The notes beneath the pieces were generated by a model. That model saw only the letters and a list, made by a program, of their open reading frames with translations. It ran no database searches and had not been told where the DNA came from. DNA of 64,000 bases, taken from positions 29,743 through 93,742 of the forward strand of contig JAQBXN010000020.1 of assembly GCA_027625095.1 (NCBI GenBank), written 5' to 3'. This DNA is from Planctomycetota bacterium. GTDB taxonomy: Bacteria > Planctomycetota > PUPC01 > JACPCR01. The translations under genes and the position numbers were made by a program. Shown piece after piece: positions 17,475-28,493 of this stretch (position 1 is its first letter; each line of letters starts with the position of its first letter).

Positions 17475-18818
17475 TCAATTCGTGTATCCAACCGTTCCTG
17501 TTTCATCCACCTTATAACCCCAGCGGCGGATGTATTCCTCTCCGGGCAAAAATTGGTCGTTGGCCTCGTCCAGTTTCCTGTTGAGGAGAACATCAAGCTC
17601 GGATTGCAGTTCCGCATGTGCCGGCTTGTCACACAGATTCTCTAATTGATATGGATCCATTTCATTGTCATACAACAGCCACGGGCCATCGAGGCTGCGG
17701 ACATACGTGTGGCGTTTGGTTCGAACGCCCCGGAATTCACGGCCCCCCATCTCCCGGGTGAACTGCCCGAACGGTGAAACACACGAGAGTAAAGCGGCAT
17801 CTTCGCCCGGATTTTCACCGCCACGCAGATACGTCGAATAGTCCAGCCCCTCCACCGACTCCGGGATTTCTACACCACAGAGTCCGAGCAGCGTCGGCAT
17901 GATGTCCTGCGAATTGATCAATCCATCGAGCACCTTGCTTTCGGCCCCCAAGCCATTCGGATGCCGGACCAAGAACGGCACCCGAATCGATTCATCCCAG
18001 GGACGTTGTTTTTTGCGTTGGCCCTGGCACCCAATCATGTCCCCGTGGTCCGAGGTAAAGATAAGGACAGTATTATCTTCGAGGCCTTCGTCCTTCAGCG
18101 TCTGACGGAGCTCAGCAAAACAATCGTCCAGTGCCGTACAGTGCGCGTAGTATCCTGCCGTGTCACGTCGTGCCTCCCCTTCCATCTCTTCCGGCACATT
18201 CGGCCTGAGCGTAAGCGCTTCGGGATCGTACATGTCCCGGTATTTCTGCGGTGCCGTCAGGTAAGGCGCATGCGGCGGCCCCCAGGAGAGGAAGAGCGCA
18301 AAAGGCTTATCGCGGTCTGCGTTCCGAATGTAATCCTGCGCATCTCTTGTCTGCGTGATAGCGTCGTATCCATCCCACTTCAGCTTCTCCGGCCCGTCTC
18401 CGTAATAGTACGACTCGTTATAGTTGTGGGTGCATTCCAGCACCTTCCAATACTCGAAGCCCTGGCGCCGCGCTCGCGGAATAAAGTTCGACCGGCCATG
18501 CCCATCGATATGCCACTTGCCAATGTAGGCCGTCCGATATCCCCCCGCCTTGAATGCCTGCGCTATCGAAGTTGCATCCGTACTGAGGCAAAGGTCATTC
18601 AAAAAAATGCCATGGGTCCAGGGGTACTGCCCCGTCATCAGTGTCGCACGATAAGGCGTACACACAGGAGAGCCGGAGACCGCGTTCTTCAGATTAATGC
18701 CTTCCGCTGCAAACCGATCCAGATGTGGAGTCTTGACATTTGGGTCACCCGCATACCCGCAGGCGTCGGCCCTCCACTGGTCGGCAAAGACAAATACGAG
18801 ATTGGGTTGATTGCTCAT
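17475..18818 (-). CDS. Sulfatase (formylglycine-dependent, Cys type)
   Basis: A 447-residue sulfatase that hydrolyses sulfate esters. The start at 18818 gives MSNQPNLVFVFADQWR, the normal sulfatase opening with metal residues D13 and Q14, and GGAGA lies 5-6 bases upstream; a 101-residue in-frame extension is not conserved in style. C53-T-P-Y-R57 is the C-x-P-x-R motif whose Cys is converted to formylglycine. FTSDHGDMIG supplies the other metal ligands. There is no signal peptide, so it should act in the cytoplasm on an imported sulfated sugar or small ester. No maturation enzyme is in the window. It is divergent from the DUF1549/DUF1553 gene, which in PVC bacteria often sits among sulfatases. 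Confidence 0.92.
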   Translation of the reverse strand: MSNQPNLVFVFADQWRADACGYAGDPNVKTPHLDRFAAEGINLKNAVSGSPVCTPYRATLMTGQYPWTHGIFLNDLCLSTDATSIAQAFKAGGYRTAYIGKWHIDGHGRSNFIPRARRQGFEYWKVLECTHNYNESYYYGDGPEKLKWDGYDAITQTRDAQDYIRNADRDKPFALFLSWGPPHAPYLTAPQKYRDMYDPEALTLRPNVPEEMEGEARRDTAGYYAHCTALDDCFAELRQTLKDEGLEDNTVLIFTSDHGDMIGCQGQRKKQRPWDESIRVPFLVRHPNGLGAESKVLDGLINSQDIMPTLLGLCGVEIPESVEGLDYSTYLRGGENPGEDAALLSCVSPFGQFTREMGGREFRGVRTKRHTYVRSLDGPWLLYDNEMDPYQLENLCDKPAHAELQSELDVLLNRKLDEANDQFLPGEEYIRRWGYKVDETGTVGYTN

Positions 18819-19137
18819 AGGTCTCCATCTCTTTGCAATTAAATTACAGGATTCAAACCCGACCATAACCCTATTCCGGCACAGACGAATTGGCGAATCA
18901 GTCTCGGAATCCGCTACCGATGTGAACTCTTCCGGGAAGTAACTCGGACGCGAAAAAGCCTGATCCTTACCATGGTGACCCCTTACGGCGTTAAGCAGAA
19001 TATTCACAGCCAGGAGCTGAACACCAATAGCCTCTATTTGGAGGTGTCGTTTGTACAGATTCGAGAGGTGGCAGATCGACCCGCGGCGGTTAGCCTTTTT
19101 CACTTCCAGGTGAATCCTCACTTACAAACATCCAGCC
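18819..19137. other. Divergent intergenic region between sulfatase and cytochrome genes
   Basis: 319 bases that must hold both promoters. I see no clear dyad, box pair or coding frame I trust; a short CCTCTATTTGGAGG hairpin lies around 19032. Confidence 0.4.
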
Positions 19138-22100
19138 ATGCCCGTTAATAAGAAGAAGGCATCTCTTTGCATATTCACGATTCTTGTCGTGCCTTTCATA
19201 GGCGAAAGCGCGGAAAAACAGAAGCCGCTTCAGCTCCCACCCGCCTATGAAGGCAAGGTCGATTTCGTTCAGCAGATTCGACCCATCCTTGAGCAGAAGT
19301 GTTTCAAATGCCACGGTGCGGAAAAACAGAAATCCGGCCTGCGTCTCGATGCGAAAAAGGCTGCCCTGCCGGGCGGTGATAACGGCCCGGTATTCGTCGC
19401 CGGCAAACCAGCAGAAAGCGAGATCATCAAACGCATCGCAGGACACGATCCCGATAAAATTATGCCGCCCAAAGGCGACCCGCTGACGGCTGCACAGGTC
19501 GGGATTTTTATTGCCTGGATCGAACAGGGCGCGGTCTGGCCGGACGACGGGCTCGAAGTCAGGACCAAAACAGACCACTGGGCATTCCGAGCCCCAAAAC
19601 AACCGGACGTCCCCCAAAGTTCAGAGGGCGTCACCAATCCAATCGACGCGTTTGTGCTCGCCAGGCTGAAAACGAAAGGCATCGAACCTTCGCCAATCGC
19701 CGACCGCTATACGCTGATTCGGAGGCTCAGCCTTGATCTGACCGGCCTGCCGCCGACTACGGATGAAATAGCTGCATTCATAAACGACAAGGAAGATGGC
19801 ACTTACGAACGGCTTGTCGATCGTCTGCTTCAATCGCCGCACTTCGGCGAACGCTGGGCCAAGCACTGGCTCGATTTGGGGCGCTATGCGGACAGCGACG
19901 GCTACGAAAAAGATCTCCCAAGACCAAACGCATGGCGCTGGCGGGACTGGGTTATTGAAGCCATCAATCGCGATCTTCCATTTGACCAGTTCACCGTGCA
20001 GCAACTGGCCGGTGACATGCTGCCAGGCGCGACCGACGAAGTTCGCATCGCCACCGGCTTTCACCGCAACACGCTGACGAACAGGGAAGGCGGCGTCGAC
20101 CAGGAAGAGTACCGCATCAAGGCCGTCAAAGATCGTCTGAACACAACCTTCGGCGTCTGGATGGGTTTGACCGTGGGATGCGCTGAATGCCACACCCACA
20201 AATACGACCCCATCACCCAGCATGAGTATTACAAGCTCTTCGACTTTTTTAATAACGCGGACGAAACGGACATCAAGAAAAACGATTCAAATCCGGACAA
20301 AGTAGCCGCATTCGAAACAGCAAAATCCGAGCACGATAAAAAGCTCACCGACCTCCAGGCCAGGCTCGACAAGAGCAGGCAGGACATTGCTGCCAGCCTG
20401 CCGTCCTGGGAGCAGGAGATAATGCAGGACACGATCCCCTGGAAAGCCGTCGAATTCGTATCGCTCCAGTCTTCGGGAGGAGCCATTCTCAAGAATCAGG
20501 AGGATGGGTCTGTCCTCGCCCTGGATCATGGCGCTGAAGAGACTTTCACTGTCACGGCGAAAACAGCCATTTCCAAGATCACCGCCGTCAAGCTCGAATC
20601 TTTGGCAGACAAGGAGAGGAAGGACGCCTTTACTCTCACCAATATCAGCGTTCAGGCAAAGCCCGTTGACGCGAAGGCCGCAAGCGGGCTACTCACTTTC
20701 AGCCTGGCACTATCCGATGCAGGTGAAGGCGCCTCCGATGCGATCATCAAAGACCCAAAGGGCTGGTCTGCTTCCAGGAACGAGCAGGCCGCGCTGAGCG
20801 TGGAGGTCTTGCAGTCACCGTCCGAAGGTGGATGGCTGGGTCATATGAAGAACGAGGGTGGCAACGATGGGGCAACTCAGATGCTTAACCTTTATTACTC
20901 GTCCCCTATTCCTGGTGCGGGCACTGTAGACCAGTTTCGTGTGTATTCTCAGGTCGGCCCTGGAATCAATTTCAGCGTCTACCTATTCCGGCTTCAAGGC
21001 GGTACAGAGTACGAGATCGTCTACAAAGATGATTTCAAATCAGAAGGGCCCCAAGGCATCCGCACCTATAAACTGAAACAGCCCTGGCAGGTGCGTCCGG
21101 GGGACCTGTTTGCTCATTCCGATCGCGGCGGCCCGGCATTCAGCGTCGCCCCCGGTACACTCAAAGATGTGCTCTACTACCCGCTCGGGGCGTTTCCCGG
21201 CCTGGGGGCATGGGATCTCAAAGGCAAGCCCGTGTTCCAGCAGAAGCGTACCTACATGATGCAGGTGAATTTCATTCCGGCAGCCACAGATCAGAAATTC
21301 GTAAAACCCGAGTGGGGGCAGGGCGGAGCGGAATTGACGTTCACACTCACCCACAAGCCGGGCCAGGCTCTCGGGCACTTCCGGTTGTCTGTTACCGACC
21401 TGCCTTCGCCGCTAGCACAGCGAGCAACTCTGCCCAAGGACATCGCAACGATTCTGCATATCGATCCATCCAGGAGAAATGACAAACAGAGTGATAAGCT
21501 CATCACCCATCTGGCGTCTACGGATAAGGGCTATCAGAAAATCAAAGAAGAGCTGGACGCACACCAAAAGAAAGCGCCAAAGCTGCCTGAAGTAGTCCAT
21601 CACGCGATGCAGCACCGGACATCGCCACGCACCTCATACATCCATTTAAGAGGAGATTTCCTCACGAAGGGAGAAGCAGTACAGCCAGGCACCCCATCGT
21701 TCATGCCTGAAATCGAGGCTCGAGACAAACTGCCTGACAGGCTCGATCTCGCCCGCTGGATCGTGGACGAGCGCAATCCGTTGACCGCACGGGTCGCTGT
21801 CAATCACATCTGGAGGCACCTCTTTGGAGATGGCATCGTGCGCACGACGGAGGATTTCGGTACGCAGGGCGAAGAGCCCTCGCATCCCGAGCTTCTGGAC
21901 TGGCTGGCAACGGAATTTCCCAAATTGAATTGGTCGCGCAAGAGTCTCATCAAGCTCATCGTCCGTTCGAACACCTACAAACAATCCTCGGCCAATCGGC
22001 CCGAACTCAACCAAACCGATCCGCTCAACCGATTCCTTGCTCGCCAGAATCGCTTTCGCATCGAGGCAGAAGTCGTCCACGACCAATACCTCGCCAGCAG

Positions 22101-22659
22101 CGACATCCTCAATCGCCGCATCGGCGGCCCAAGCTTTCGGCCCGAGTTGCCCGCCGGCGTCATGGGGGTGCAGTTCGTCAACAATTGGAACGCAGACAAG
22201 GGCGACATCCTCTACAGCCGCGGCCTTTATATACACCTCCAGCGCAACCTGATGTTGCCGATGTTGATTACCTTCGATCACCCGGATGGCATCATCTCGT
22301 GCACGCGCCGTGAACGTTCGAACACGCCGCTCCAGGCGCTGACACTCTTGAACTCACCGATATTCGTTGAATCCGCCAAGGCGCTTGGAAAAAAACTGGC
22401 AGGCGAAAGCGCCAAGAGCCGCGGTGAACGTATCCAGCAGGCATTCCTGGCAGTTGTTGGCAGGCCGCCCTCGGAGAAGGAACAGGCAATCGTTCAAAAT
22501 CTTTTTGATCAGCTCAAGGCGCTTTATAAGGCTGATACTGAAGCGGCAAAAGCGCTGGCCGGAGAGCCGGGGAAGGACATCCCCATTGAGGAAAGCGCTT
22601 CCTGGGTGGCCGTGGCAAGGACGGTGATGAATATGGATGAGGTCATCACGAGGGAGTAG
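19138..22659 (+). CDS. PSCyt1/DUF1549/DUF1553 cytochrome-like protein
   Basis: A 1173-residue exported protein of the planctomycete cytochrome group. A signal peptide at 1-25 is followed by the PSCyt1 module with heme motif C55-F-K-C58-H59 and the typical [14 protein letters not shown] segment. DUF1549 spans about residues 165-370 and includes a second CxxCH (CAECH) in [17 protein letters not shown]1553 spans about 860-1130 ([20 protein letters not shown]). Residues about 440-760 hold an inserted beta-rich region, probably sugar-binding. The family's reaction is not established; it is thought to take part in oxidative steps of polysaccharide breakdown. A DUF1501 partner gene usually follows and is absent here. 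Upstream lies the divergent sulfatase. Confidence 0.9.
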   Translation: MPVNKKKASLCIFTILVVPFIGESAEKQKPLQLPPAYEGKVDFVQQIRPILEQKCFKCHGAEKQKSGLRLDAKKAALPGGDNGPVFVAGKPAESEIIKRIAGHDPDKIMPPKGDPLTAAQVGIFIAWIEQGAVWPDDGLEVRTKTDHWAFRAPKQPDVPQSSEGVTNPIDAFVLARLKTKGIEPSPIADRYTLIRRLSLDLTGLPPTTDEIAAFINDKEDGTYERLVDRLLQSPHFGERWAKHWLDLGRYADSDGYEKDLPRPNAWRWRDWVIEAINRDLPFDQFTVQQLAGDMLPGATDEVRIATGFHRNTLTNREGGVDQEEYRIKAVKDRLNTTFGVWMGLTVGCAECHTHKYDPITQHEYYKLFDFFNNADETDIKKNDSNPDKVAAFETAKSEHDKKLTDLQARLDKSRQDIAASLPSWEQEIMQDTIPWKAVEFVSLQSSGGAILKNQEDGSVLALDHGAEETFTVTAKTAISKITAVKLESLADKERKDAFTLTNISVQAKPVDAKAASGLLTFSLALSDAGEGASDAIIKDPKGWSASRNEQAALSVEVLQSPSEGGWLGHMKNEGGNDGATQMLNLYYSSPIPGAGTVDQFRVYSQVGPGINFSVYLFRLQGGTEYEIVYKDDFKSEGPQGIRTYKLKQPWQVRPGDLFAHSDRGGPAFSVAPGTLKDVLYYPLGAFPGLGAWDLKGKPVFQQKRTYMMQVNFIPAATDQKFVKPEWGQGGAELTFTLTHKPGQALGHFRLSVTDLPSPLAQRATLPKDIATILHIDPSRRNDKQSDKLITHLASTDKGYQKIKEELDAHQKKAPKLPEVVHHAMQHRTSPRTSYIHLRGDFLTKGEAVQPGTPSFMPEIEARDKLPDRLDLARWIVDERNPLTARVAVNHIWRHLFGDGIVRTTEDFGTQGEEPSHPELLDWLATEFPKLNWSRKSLIKLIVRSNTYKQSSANRPELNQTDPLNRFLARQNRFRIEAEVVHDQYLASSDILNRRIGGPSFRPELPAGVMGVQFVNNWNADKGDILYSRGLYIHLQRNLMLPMLITFDHPDGIISCTRRERSNTPLQALTLLNSPIFVESAKALGKKLAGESAKSRGERIQQAFLAVVGRPPSEKEQAIVQNLFDQLKALYKADTEAAKALAGEPGKDIPIEESASWVAVARTVMNMDEVITRE

Positions 22660-22865
22660 GGATAAGATTTTCTGAATACAACTTGCTCCCTTGGGACATT
22701 CAACGAATCCCGACGAAACATCCCTCATGCTCAGCATTGTGTTTGCTTCTCTGGAGAAGGCGACAGCCCGCGTTTTCAGGCGGGAATCTTGCCGAATGGA
22801 ATATCCACTACACTTCGAAAGTAAGTCTGCTCGTTTCCTCAACCCCATAAAGTGCTCAACCAACC

Positions 22866-24299
22866 ATGAACAGATTTCTCCTGGACAACGACGGTTCTAA
22901 CATTTTCCACAACAAGCCCTGGGAAGGGGCCACCTTTGAGGAACTCATCGATGAAACCGTGCGTGAATGCGCGGATGAGGTCTCCACGGTTCTGATTTGC
23001 AGCAACGCCGGCACTTGCTACTTCCCGACCACTGTTGGCCTGATGGATCCGCGTGCGAACATGCTGCAACAGGCAAGGGAGGAAGGAAAAGATCTACTGG
23101 GAATGCTGCTGCGCGCCTTCAAGGAGTCCGGGCGGGAAACCTTCATCACCATGAGGATGAACGACGTCCATAATCCGGAGGACTCTGACGGCTGGAATAC
23201 GCCCCCGATTCGCCGGGACAATCCCGAGCTGGTTGTTGGAATGCACGAAATCAAAGCCGGCAATGCGCAATGGATGTCTTATTGCCTCGACTACTCGCGA
23301 CCCGAAGTCCAGGCATACAATCTGGCGTTGATCGGGGAGTTGGCTGAACTTTATGGCGACACGATCGACGGACTCCAACTCGACTGGATGCGTTTCCCGC
23401 GCCACCTCTCAGGACGCGGCGATGAAGTCTGGGAGAAGCGCGAACACCTGACCCAATTTACATCCGAGGCCCGCAAGCTTCTCAAGTCGGCCAACAGTGA
23501 AATTTTATTGGCATCACGCGTCCCACCAACAACGGAAGGCTGCCGGATGCTCGGCATGGATCTTCCGGACTGGACGGCACAGGGAATTGTTGACTTTCTC
23601 GTGCTTTGCCCGTTCCTCACCACGAACTGGACAATTTCCGTCCGGGCATTCAGAGAGTGGATTGGAAACGATGATGTTCCGTTGTACGCCGGATTCGATT
23701 TCGGTTACGGGAAGTCCACCCATCACCCGGAGTCGTTACGTGCGGTTTGCACCAGCCTTTACGGGTGCGGGGCTGACGGGATCTATATGTTCAACTTTCC
23801 CTGCTGGACCGAATATATGGCAGCCCGCCCCTACCATTGGATTTCAGGGCTGGAGAGCCCGGGATCGGCTGCCAGGAAGCCACTTCAGTTTTCCTTGAAT
23901 CACAGCCAGCACCGTCTGCCCTGCGATGGCCCGGCGCAACTTCCAGCGACGCTCTTACCAAACGAAAAGGTTTCACTGAATCTACCGCTGCCGCAAGCAG
24001 CCCTGCCCGCGTGGCGATGCCTGCTACTGGCAAACTCACACGGAGACATAGAGGTCTCGGTCAACGGTGAGCCTGCATCAAGCCTTGGATCTGGTGCCGG
24101 CAAAGACGGCCATCGCAGCGAGATATTTCTTGAATTCGTGGATCAGTATTTTCGGACAGATTCCCGACCCAAACCGGCTGACTGTCGCAGCTTCAAACCG
24201 AATGCTTCGTCACTGAAAGCGGGGGATAACATCATCGAGATCACGAATACTTCGAAGGAATCCATCAAGCTGGAGAGTGTGAAGCTGGGCCTCTGGTGA
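22866..24299 (+). CDS. TIM-barrel glycosyl-hydrolase-like protein
   Basis: A 477-residue protein without a signal peptide. The first 320 residues look like a (beta/alpha)8 barrel of the uncharacterised glycosyl-hydrolase-like type: TVLICSNAGTCYFPT, TFITMRMNDVHNP, DGLQLDWMRFPR (an Asp and following Trp at the end of a strand), and DGIYMFNFPCWTEY. The last 150 residues form a beta-sandwich with LLLANSHGDIEVSVNG and NIIEITNTS, typical of a C-terminal sugar-binding module. Acidic residues in LQLDWMRFP and near NFPCW could be catalytic, but this is inference. It follows the cytochrome gene by 206 bases on the same strand. Confidence 0.68.
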   Translation: MNRFLLDNDGSNIFHNKPWEGATFEELIDETVRECADEVSTVLICSNAGTCYFPTTVGLMDPRANMLQQAREEGKDLLGMLLRAFKESGRETFITMRMNDVHNPEDSDGWNTPPIRRDNPELVVGMHEIKAGNAQWMSYCLDYSRPEVQAYNLALIGELAELYGDTIDGLQLDWMRFPRHLSGRGDEVWEKREHLTQFTSEARKLLKSANSEILLASRVPPTTEGCRMLGMDLPDWTAQGIVDFLVLCPFLTTNWTISVRAFREWIGNDDVPLYAGFDFGYGKSTHHPESLRAVCTSLYGCGADGIYMFNFPCWTEYMAARPYHWISGLESPGSAARKPLQFSLNHSQHRLPCDGPAQLPATLLPNEKVSLNLPLPQAALPAWRCLLLANSHGDIEVSVNGEPASSLGSGAGKDGHRSEIFLEFVDQYFRTDSRPKPADCRSFKPNASSLKAGDNIIEITNTSKESIKLESVKLGLW

Positions 24300-24448
24300 T
24301 GCGGCTGTAACGGCAGAAGGCGGGTAGCGTGATGGCTGAGATTTCCGACTAAGAGCCGGACTGGTGATCCGGTCTGCATCAATTGCTAGCCGCACTCCGA
24401 CGCAACGGGAAGGTGAGTCGATACAAAGGGGTTCACTCTTCGTGATTT
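24300..24448. other. Convergent gap with a short hairpin
   Basis: 149 bases between convergent genes. CCGGA-CTGGTGA-TCCGG near 24357 can form a small hairpin but no T-run follows on either strand. Confidence 0.35.
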
Positions 24449-25231
24449 TCAGGAACGTTCCTTCCGCAGGTCATTCCATTCGTGGTAAACCTTCTTCCAC
24501 TCGGGGGTAAATATCTGGCCATGTAAAGTGGCCCTGACCCGATACGGAGCATAGTTCCCGATGTGCCAACCGTTGCCTCGGTACATGGCAAAATCGCCTG
24601 GCTGCAAATTCAGGTTAACCGCGCCCGGCATCCCGCGGCAGTAGTCGAGGCATATACGTTCGACTTCCACAGGGCACATATCCTCCGGTGGCTGTCGCCC
24701 TTTCTCGAACGGAGGTACTGCCGCCTTCAACTCCGATGGCAGGTCCGGTCGCAAATCACTTCCGGGGACATACCACGTGCTGCTGTCCTGGTAGAGGGGG
24801 CAATTGAATTGATTAATGAAGTGCCGCCTCGTGGCGATCGTACGGAACTCTTCCGCGTCCAGCTTTTCCGACTCGAACCGGCGGTCTCGATGCCAACCGG
24901 TGCAGTAAGGACGCTCGCCGGGCTCGACAAGAAAACCGATTTGGTTCGTATCGCCATACCATGCGTCCTCGCGTCCGATGGTTCGGCGTATGGCGTCGTT
25001 CAGTTCCGGCAACTGCCCGAACTCCTTGAACGGCCCTATGTCCAGGTCGAAGTTTTCCACAGGTTGAAGCCGCTGTACCTGCGGGCCCTTCTCTCTGCGA
25101 ATGATCTCCCGGCCCTTGTCTGTCTCGCGCCGAAGGTCTGCGACCAGTGACGCGGGCAGGATACCTTCAAACACCGCGTAGCCCTGTGCTGCATAATTGG
25201 CGAAGAACGAATCATTCCATTCGAAAGGCAT
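24449..25231 (-). CDS. Phytanoyl-CoA dioxygenase family protein (PhyH)
   Basis: A 260-residue cytoplasmic Fe(II)/2-oxoglutarate oxygenase. The iron ligands are H114-R-D116 in TGWHRDRRF and H223 in NGWHIGNYAPYR, with R231 or R233 expected to bind 2-oxoglutarate. The ATG at 25231 is chosen because it begins a normal PhyH N-terminus (MPFEWNDSFFANYAAQGYAVFEG has the FxxxGYxxF pattern) and has GAGG upstream; the frame extends 114 residues further but that part is low-quality sequence overlapping the GH9 gene's end. The substrate is unknown. Such enzymes are common in PVC genomes beside carbohydrate and sulfatase genes. GH9 lies immediately upstream on the same strand. Confidence 0.85.
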   Translation of the reverse strand: MPFEWNDSFFANYAAQGYAVFEGILPASLVADLRRETDKGREIIRREKGPQVQRLQPVENFDLDIGPFKEFGQLPELNDAIRRTIGREDAWYGDTNQIGFLVEPGERPYCTGWHRDRRFESEKLDAEEFRTIATRRHFINQFNCPLYQDSSTWYVPGSDLRPDLPSELKAAVPPFEKGRQPPEDMCPVEVERICLDYCRGMPGAVNLNLQPGDFAMYRGNGWHIGNYAPYRVRATLHGQIFTPEWKKVYHEWNDLRKERS

Positions 25232-25344
25232 GGCGGCCTCGGTCGAGATTAAAAGGGATGTGCGGGCTGAATCGCATCGTAGCGGGCCCGGCGCCCCTGA
25301 AGAAATCGAGCTGCAGTTCCGGTCGCCCTCTGAAACGTGCAGAA

Positions 25345-27594
25345 CTACTTTGGATTCGGAAGCGGCCCCCTGTATGGCTTTGGGTTCCTCGGCGCCAGCG
25401 TACCGAAGATCACTACCGCAGGGGATAGATTCTCTGACACTGTAAACTCCGTCTGTGCCGGGCACTGATCGATATCGATGAACCGGTAAAGATCCGGAAT
25501 CTGCTTTGCCGGTGGCACGCTGACGAACGCACTGAACATCCAGTGGTCGCCGCGGCCGGGCCCATAAAACCACAGACCCGGAAGGGATTCTTCGAGGTCA
25601 TCGTTCATCGATTCGAGGAAGAGAGGATTCAGCGGGTGTTTCTGTCCGAGGCCAGAGCACTGCACCTGGCCCATGGGATTAGCGCCAAGGCAGACATCCG
25701 CGGATGCTGAAAGCAGGTCGAAATACTTTTGCTGGCCAGTGATTTTCCATACAAGCGGCAGCACCCCCGCCTGACCTGTTGAATGCGTTCCCATAACAAT
25801 GGGCGCCCAGGGATGTTTGAAGTGCAAGTATGCCTTCTTCCAGGTGAAGTTGTCCGTATTCCAATCGTATGTGCTGCCGAGGTCTTGTCTGACCTTCTGC
25901 TGGAAAGCGACATCGAGCCCTGGCGTCCCGGCAGGCAGATCGCAGTAAGCATAGGCGAACGAAGTTGCTTCAGGTTTCAGGTAATCGATCTTGCCCTTCA
26001 GCGTTTTCAGCGAATCAATCACCTGGCCAAAACGGGCATCCTGCGTTGCCTGGAGAATTCTTGCCGCCGCGTCCGCCACGAGGATTTCTGCGCTTTGCTG
26101 CTTCGGCGGGAATTGCTGCAGCCCGCATTCGAATGCCTTGATCCCAGCGGCGATCAGTTGTTCACCTTTCTCTCTGCCAGCCACAAAGCCCCTCAGGAGG
26201 CGTCCGAGGTGCGCAGCGGAGGCAGCGAAATCAAAACATGAGAGCTGGCTGACCGGAAGCATCACGTATTCCGTGATCTCGTTATCAACATTGGTCAGCC
26301 ATGCATTCTCGTTGGCATTCTTTGGATGCTCCCAGGCTTCGCTGCCAGCCGAGATGCCGCCGTCTGGCCATTGTGTTTCAAGATAATAGAGCAGGAGAAA
26401 ATACGCCTCATCAAGGATGTCCGGGATTCCGTTTCCGGATTCCGGGATCACAAACTGTTCGTCGATGAATGCTTCCGGGTTGATCTCGTAGACCGACGAG
26501 AGGTGTTTACCAATCTTTAGATGCATTGGCCGGCGGTCGTAGTCACCCGCGTCGTGATATCCGCCGCGAACCTCCACATGCTTGATAGTTCCGTCCTTCT
26601 TCTCCTTATCGAGGTACTCTTTGATGGATTTGAAATTCAACGCCGGCCCATACTCAGGATAGGCAGCAATCTTTGTGTGCATCTTGCATTTGTTGCGCAC
26701 CCAGGGCGTGTGCTCCCGCTTTAATTCGACACCGCACCGTTCATGAAACAGCGCCCGAATCGAGGTGAACAGTGGCTCGGCCATCACGTCATCGCCTACC
26801 CTGAACGAATACGAGCGACCCACGCCGGGGATGCTGATGCAGTATGAGCCATCCTTATTGACCGCGCGGAGATCGAGCGCGTAAACATTTTCCCCAGAGA
26901 AATCGCTCTTGTATGCGTCCTCATGTTTCTGCCCAGCCTCGTGGCGGAGCTTCGCCTTGCCTTCATAAGCCGTCTTGCCGCTTTTCAGATCGATCACCGA
27001 ATAATCTGAAACAACCAGGTCAAGCGCGCCAGCCGTCCCCAGCCATTTGCCGAAGTAAGCGAAACGAATCCCTGCAGGCGAATAATAGCCAATCTGATTC
27101 ACCTTGATGGCATCGCTTAATATCTGCTTGTCCGACCAGACAAATGAGGTGTCAACGCTCTTCTCTCCGAGCCCTTCGGAATTAAACGTGTATCTCTTGC
27201 CCTCGCTCATCGGCCTTGGAAGTCGCACGAAAACCGTCGCTTGAAAGGTCTTCGGCGTGTAGGCCGCGGGGATGTGTCCCATGTGATGGAGGTGCACATA
27301 TCGGCCCAATATTGTGATGCCCTCCATCGCCGCCCCGTCTTCTGTGATGGAATAATGGTCGGCAACCTCGAGCGGCTGATTGAGGAGAAGGTTTTTATCC
27401 GAATGCGTCATCCGGAAAATGAAACCCACCGTATCGGCCGTGTAAACACGCAGAAATTCATGGTGAATGAGAGTGTCAGCGGGGCCGAGTGTGACGACCT
27501 TCCCAAAGCCGAAAGGTTCGGCATTGACGGCAGGCAGCATGAAGACTGTAAGCAGATAGCTGAGGCAGAATGTGTAAGAGGCGGGGGGGAGCAT
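25345..27594 (-). CDS. Glycoside hydrolase family 9 protein with CelD-N domain
   Basis: About 749 residues. The N-terminal region includes a signal peptide (MLPPASYTFCLSYLLTVF), an unassigned beta domain, then an Ig-like CelD-N module beginning IKVNQIGYYSP. The (alpha/alpha)6 GH9 barrel follows, with GGYHDAGDYD near residue 345, where the Asp pair acts as base, and ESGNGIPDILDEA. Near the C-terminus EFTVSENLSPAVVIFG matches the helix that carries the acid Glu. GH9 enzymes are endo- or exo-acting beta-glucanases; the actual substrate is not known. An ATG at 27648 is also in frame and would add 18 residues before the signal. The PhyH gene follows 113 bases downstream. Confidence 0.87.
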   Translation of the reverse strand: MLPPASYTFCLSYLLTVFMLPAVNAEPFGFGKVVTLGPADTLIHHEFLRVYTADTVGFIFRMTHSDKNLLLNQPLEVADHYSITEDGAAMEGITILGRYVHLHHMGHIPAAYTPKTFQATVFVRLPRPMSEGKRYTFNSEGLGEKSVDTSFVWSDKQILSDAIKVNQIGYYSPAGIRFAYFGKWLGTAGALDLVVSDYSVIDLKSGKTAYEGKAKLRHEAGQKHEDAYKSDFSGENVYALDLRAVNKDGSYCISIPGVGRSYSFRVGDDVMAEPLFTSIRALFHERCGVELKREHTPWVRNKCKMHTKIAAYPEYGPALNFKSIKEYLDKEKKDGTIKHVEVRGGYHDAGDYDRRPMHLKIGKHLSSVYEINPEAFIDEQFVIPESGNGIPDILDEAYFLLLYYLETQWPDGGISAGSEAWEHPKNANENAWLTNVDNEITEYVMLPVSQLSCFDFAASAAHLGRLLRGFVAGREKGEQLIAAGIKAFECGLQQFPPKQQSAEILVADAAARILQATQDARFGQVIDSLKTLKGKIDYLKPEATSFAYAYCDLPAGTPGLDVAFQQKVRQDLGSTYDWNTDNFTWKKAYLHFKHPWAPIVMGTHSTGQAGVLPLVWKITGQQKYFDLLSASADVCLGANPMGQVQCSGLGQKHPLNPLFLESMNDDLEESLPGLWFYGPGRGDHWMFSAFVSVPPAKQIPDLYRFIDIDQCPAQTEFTVSENLSPAVVIFGTLAPRNPKPYRGPLPNPK

Positions 27595-27881
27595 GCTCAA
27601 ATTTCGGAGGGACGGAATATTGAGTCGGGAGGACTGATAGGGCAACATGTGCCCAGGATGGGAGAGTTGGGTTTCAGAAAGACAGAGGATCCAAAATTAC
27701 GAGCAGGAAGGATTACCTGCCAGAAGGTATATCGACGCTCTGTCATCTCCTCTACCAATTCGCTAAAATAACCGTGTAACCTTACCCGACCCGTCCCCGT
27801 CTTAGCGGCTCAGGGTGTTCGAAATAGCTGGTCGCAGACGTCGGAATAACCGCCGCCTCGGCTGGATAGATTTGGAGAACC

Positions 27882-28493
27882 ATGGCTCGAACCGATGCCG
27901 AGTTAGTAAGTCTCGTTCTCGAAGGCGAGACCGATTTGTTCCGGGATCTCATGGAGCGCCATCAGGACTCCGTGTTTCGGATAGCGATGCGCTACACCGG
28001 TAACACTGAGACCGCCACAGATATATCACAAGAATCTTTTTTCCGGGCCTTCAAGAAACTTTCGAGCCTGAAGGACCCGGGCTATTTTTACGGCTGGCTG
28101 CGACAGATAAGCCTGAACCTGTGCATGGATTGGCTTCGAGCTCGAAACGGAAATCCCAAATCTCTCGACACCCTGAGGGAGCACGGGTTCGACATAGGCG
28201 TATCGAGCAGCCAGCCGCGAATTTCCACCGTCGAGCAGGAGATGCAGCGAAAAACGATCAAGCAAATCGTCATCAACGTCCTGGAACACATAAGCGAAGA
28301 CGCCAGGGAAATCCTGCTTCTCAGATATTTCGAAGGTCTCACGGTAGCCCAGATTTCTGAGACCCTCGGGCTCAAGGAGAACACCACCAAAGTTCGGCTC
28401 TTCAGGGCAAGGGAGTCTTTGCGCCCCATGCTTGAAAAGCTTCACTCTAACGGAGAGTTAATCTGTGATGGACTGTCAATCCGTCCAATGTAA
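27882..28493 (+). CDS. ECF-type RNA polymerase sigma factor
   Basis: A 203-residue sigma-70 family factor. Region 2 lies at about residues 20-90 (DLMERHQDSVFRIAMRYTG, ATDISQESFFRAFKKL, FYGWLRQISLNLCMDWLR) and region 4 at about 135-190 (ISEDAREILLLRYFEGLTVAQISE, then a helix-turn-helix ending in KVRLFRARESLR). A GGAGA ribosome binding site is 5-6 bases upstream. The gene's end overlaps the start of the next gene, which encodes a probable anti-sigma factor, so the two form a translationally coupled regulatory pair that should respond to an envelope signal. Target genes are not identified; the macroglobulin gene downstream is a candidate. Confidence 0.93.
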   Translation: MARTDAELVSLVLEGETDLFRDLMERHQDSVFRIAMRYTGNTETATDISQESFFRAFKKLSSLKDPGYFYGWLRQISLNLCMDWLRARNGNPKSLDTLREHGFDIGVSSSQPRISTVEQEMQRKTIKQIVINVLEHISEDAREILLLRYFEGLTVAQISETLGLKENTTKVRLFRARESLRPMLEKLHSNGELICDGLSIRPM

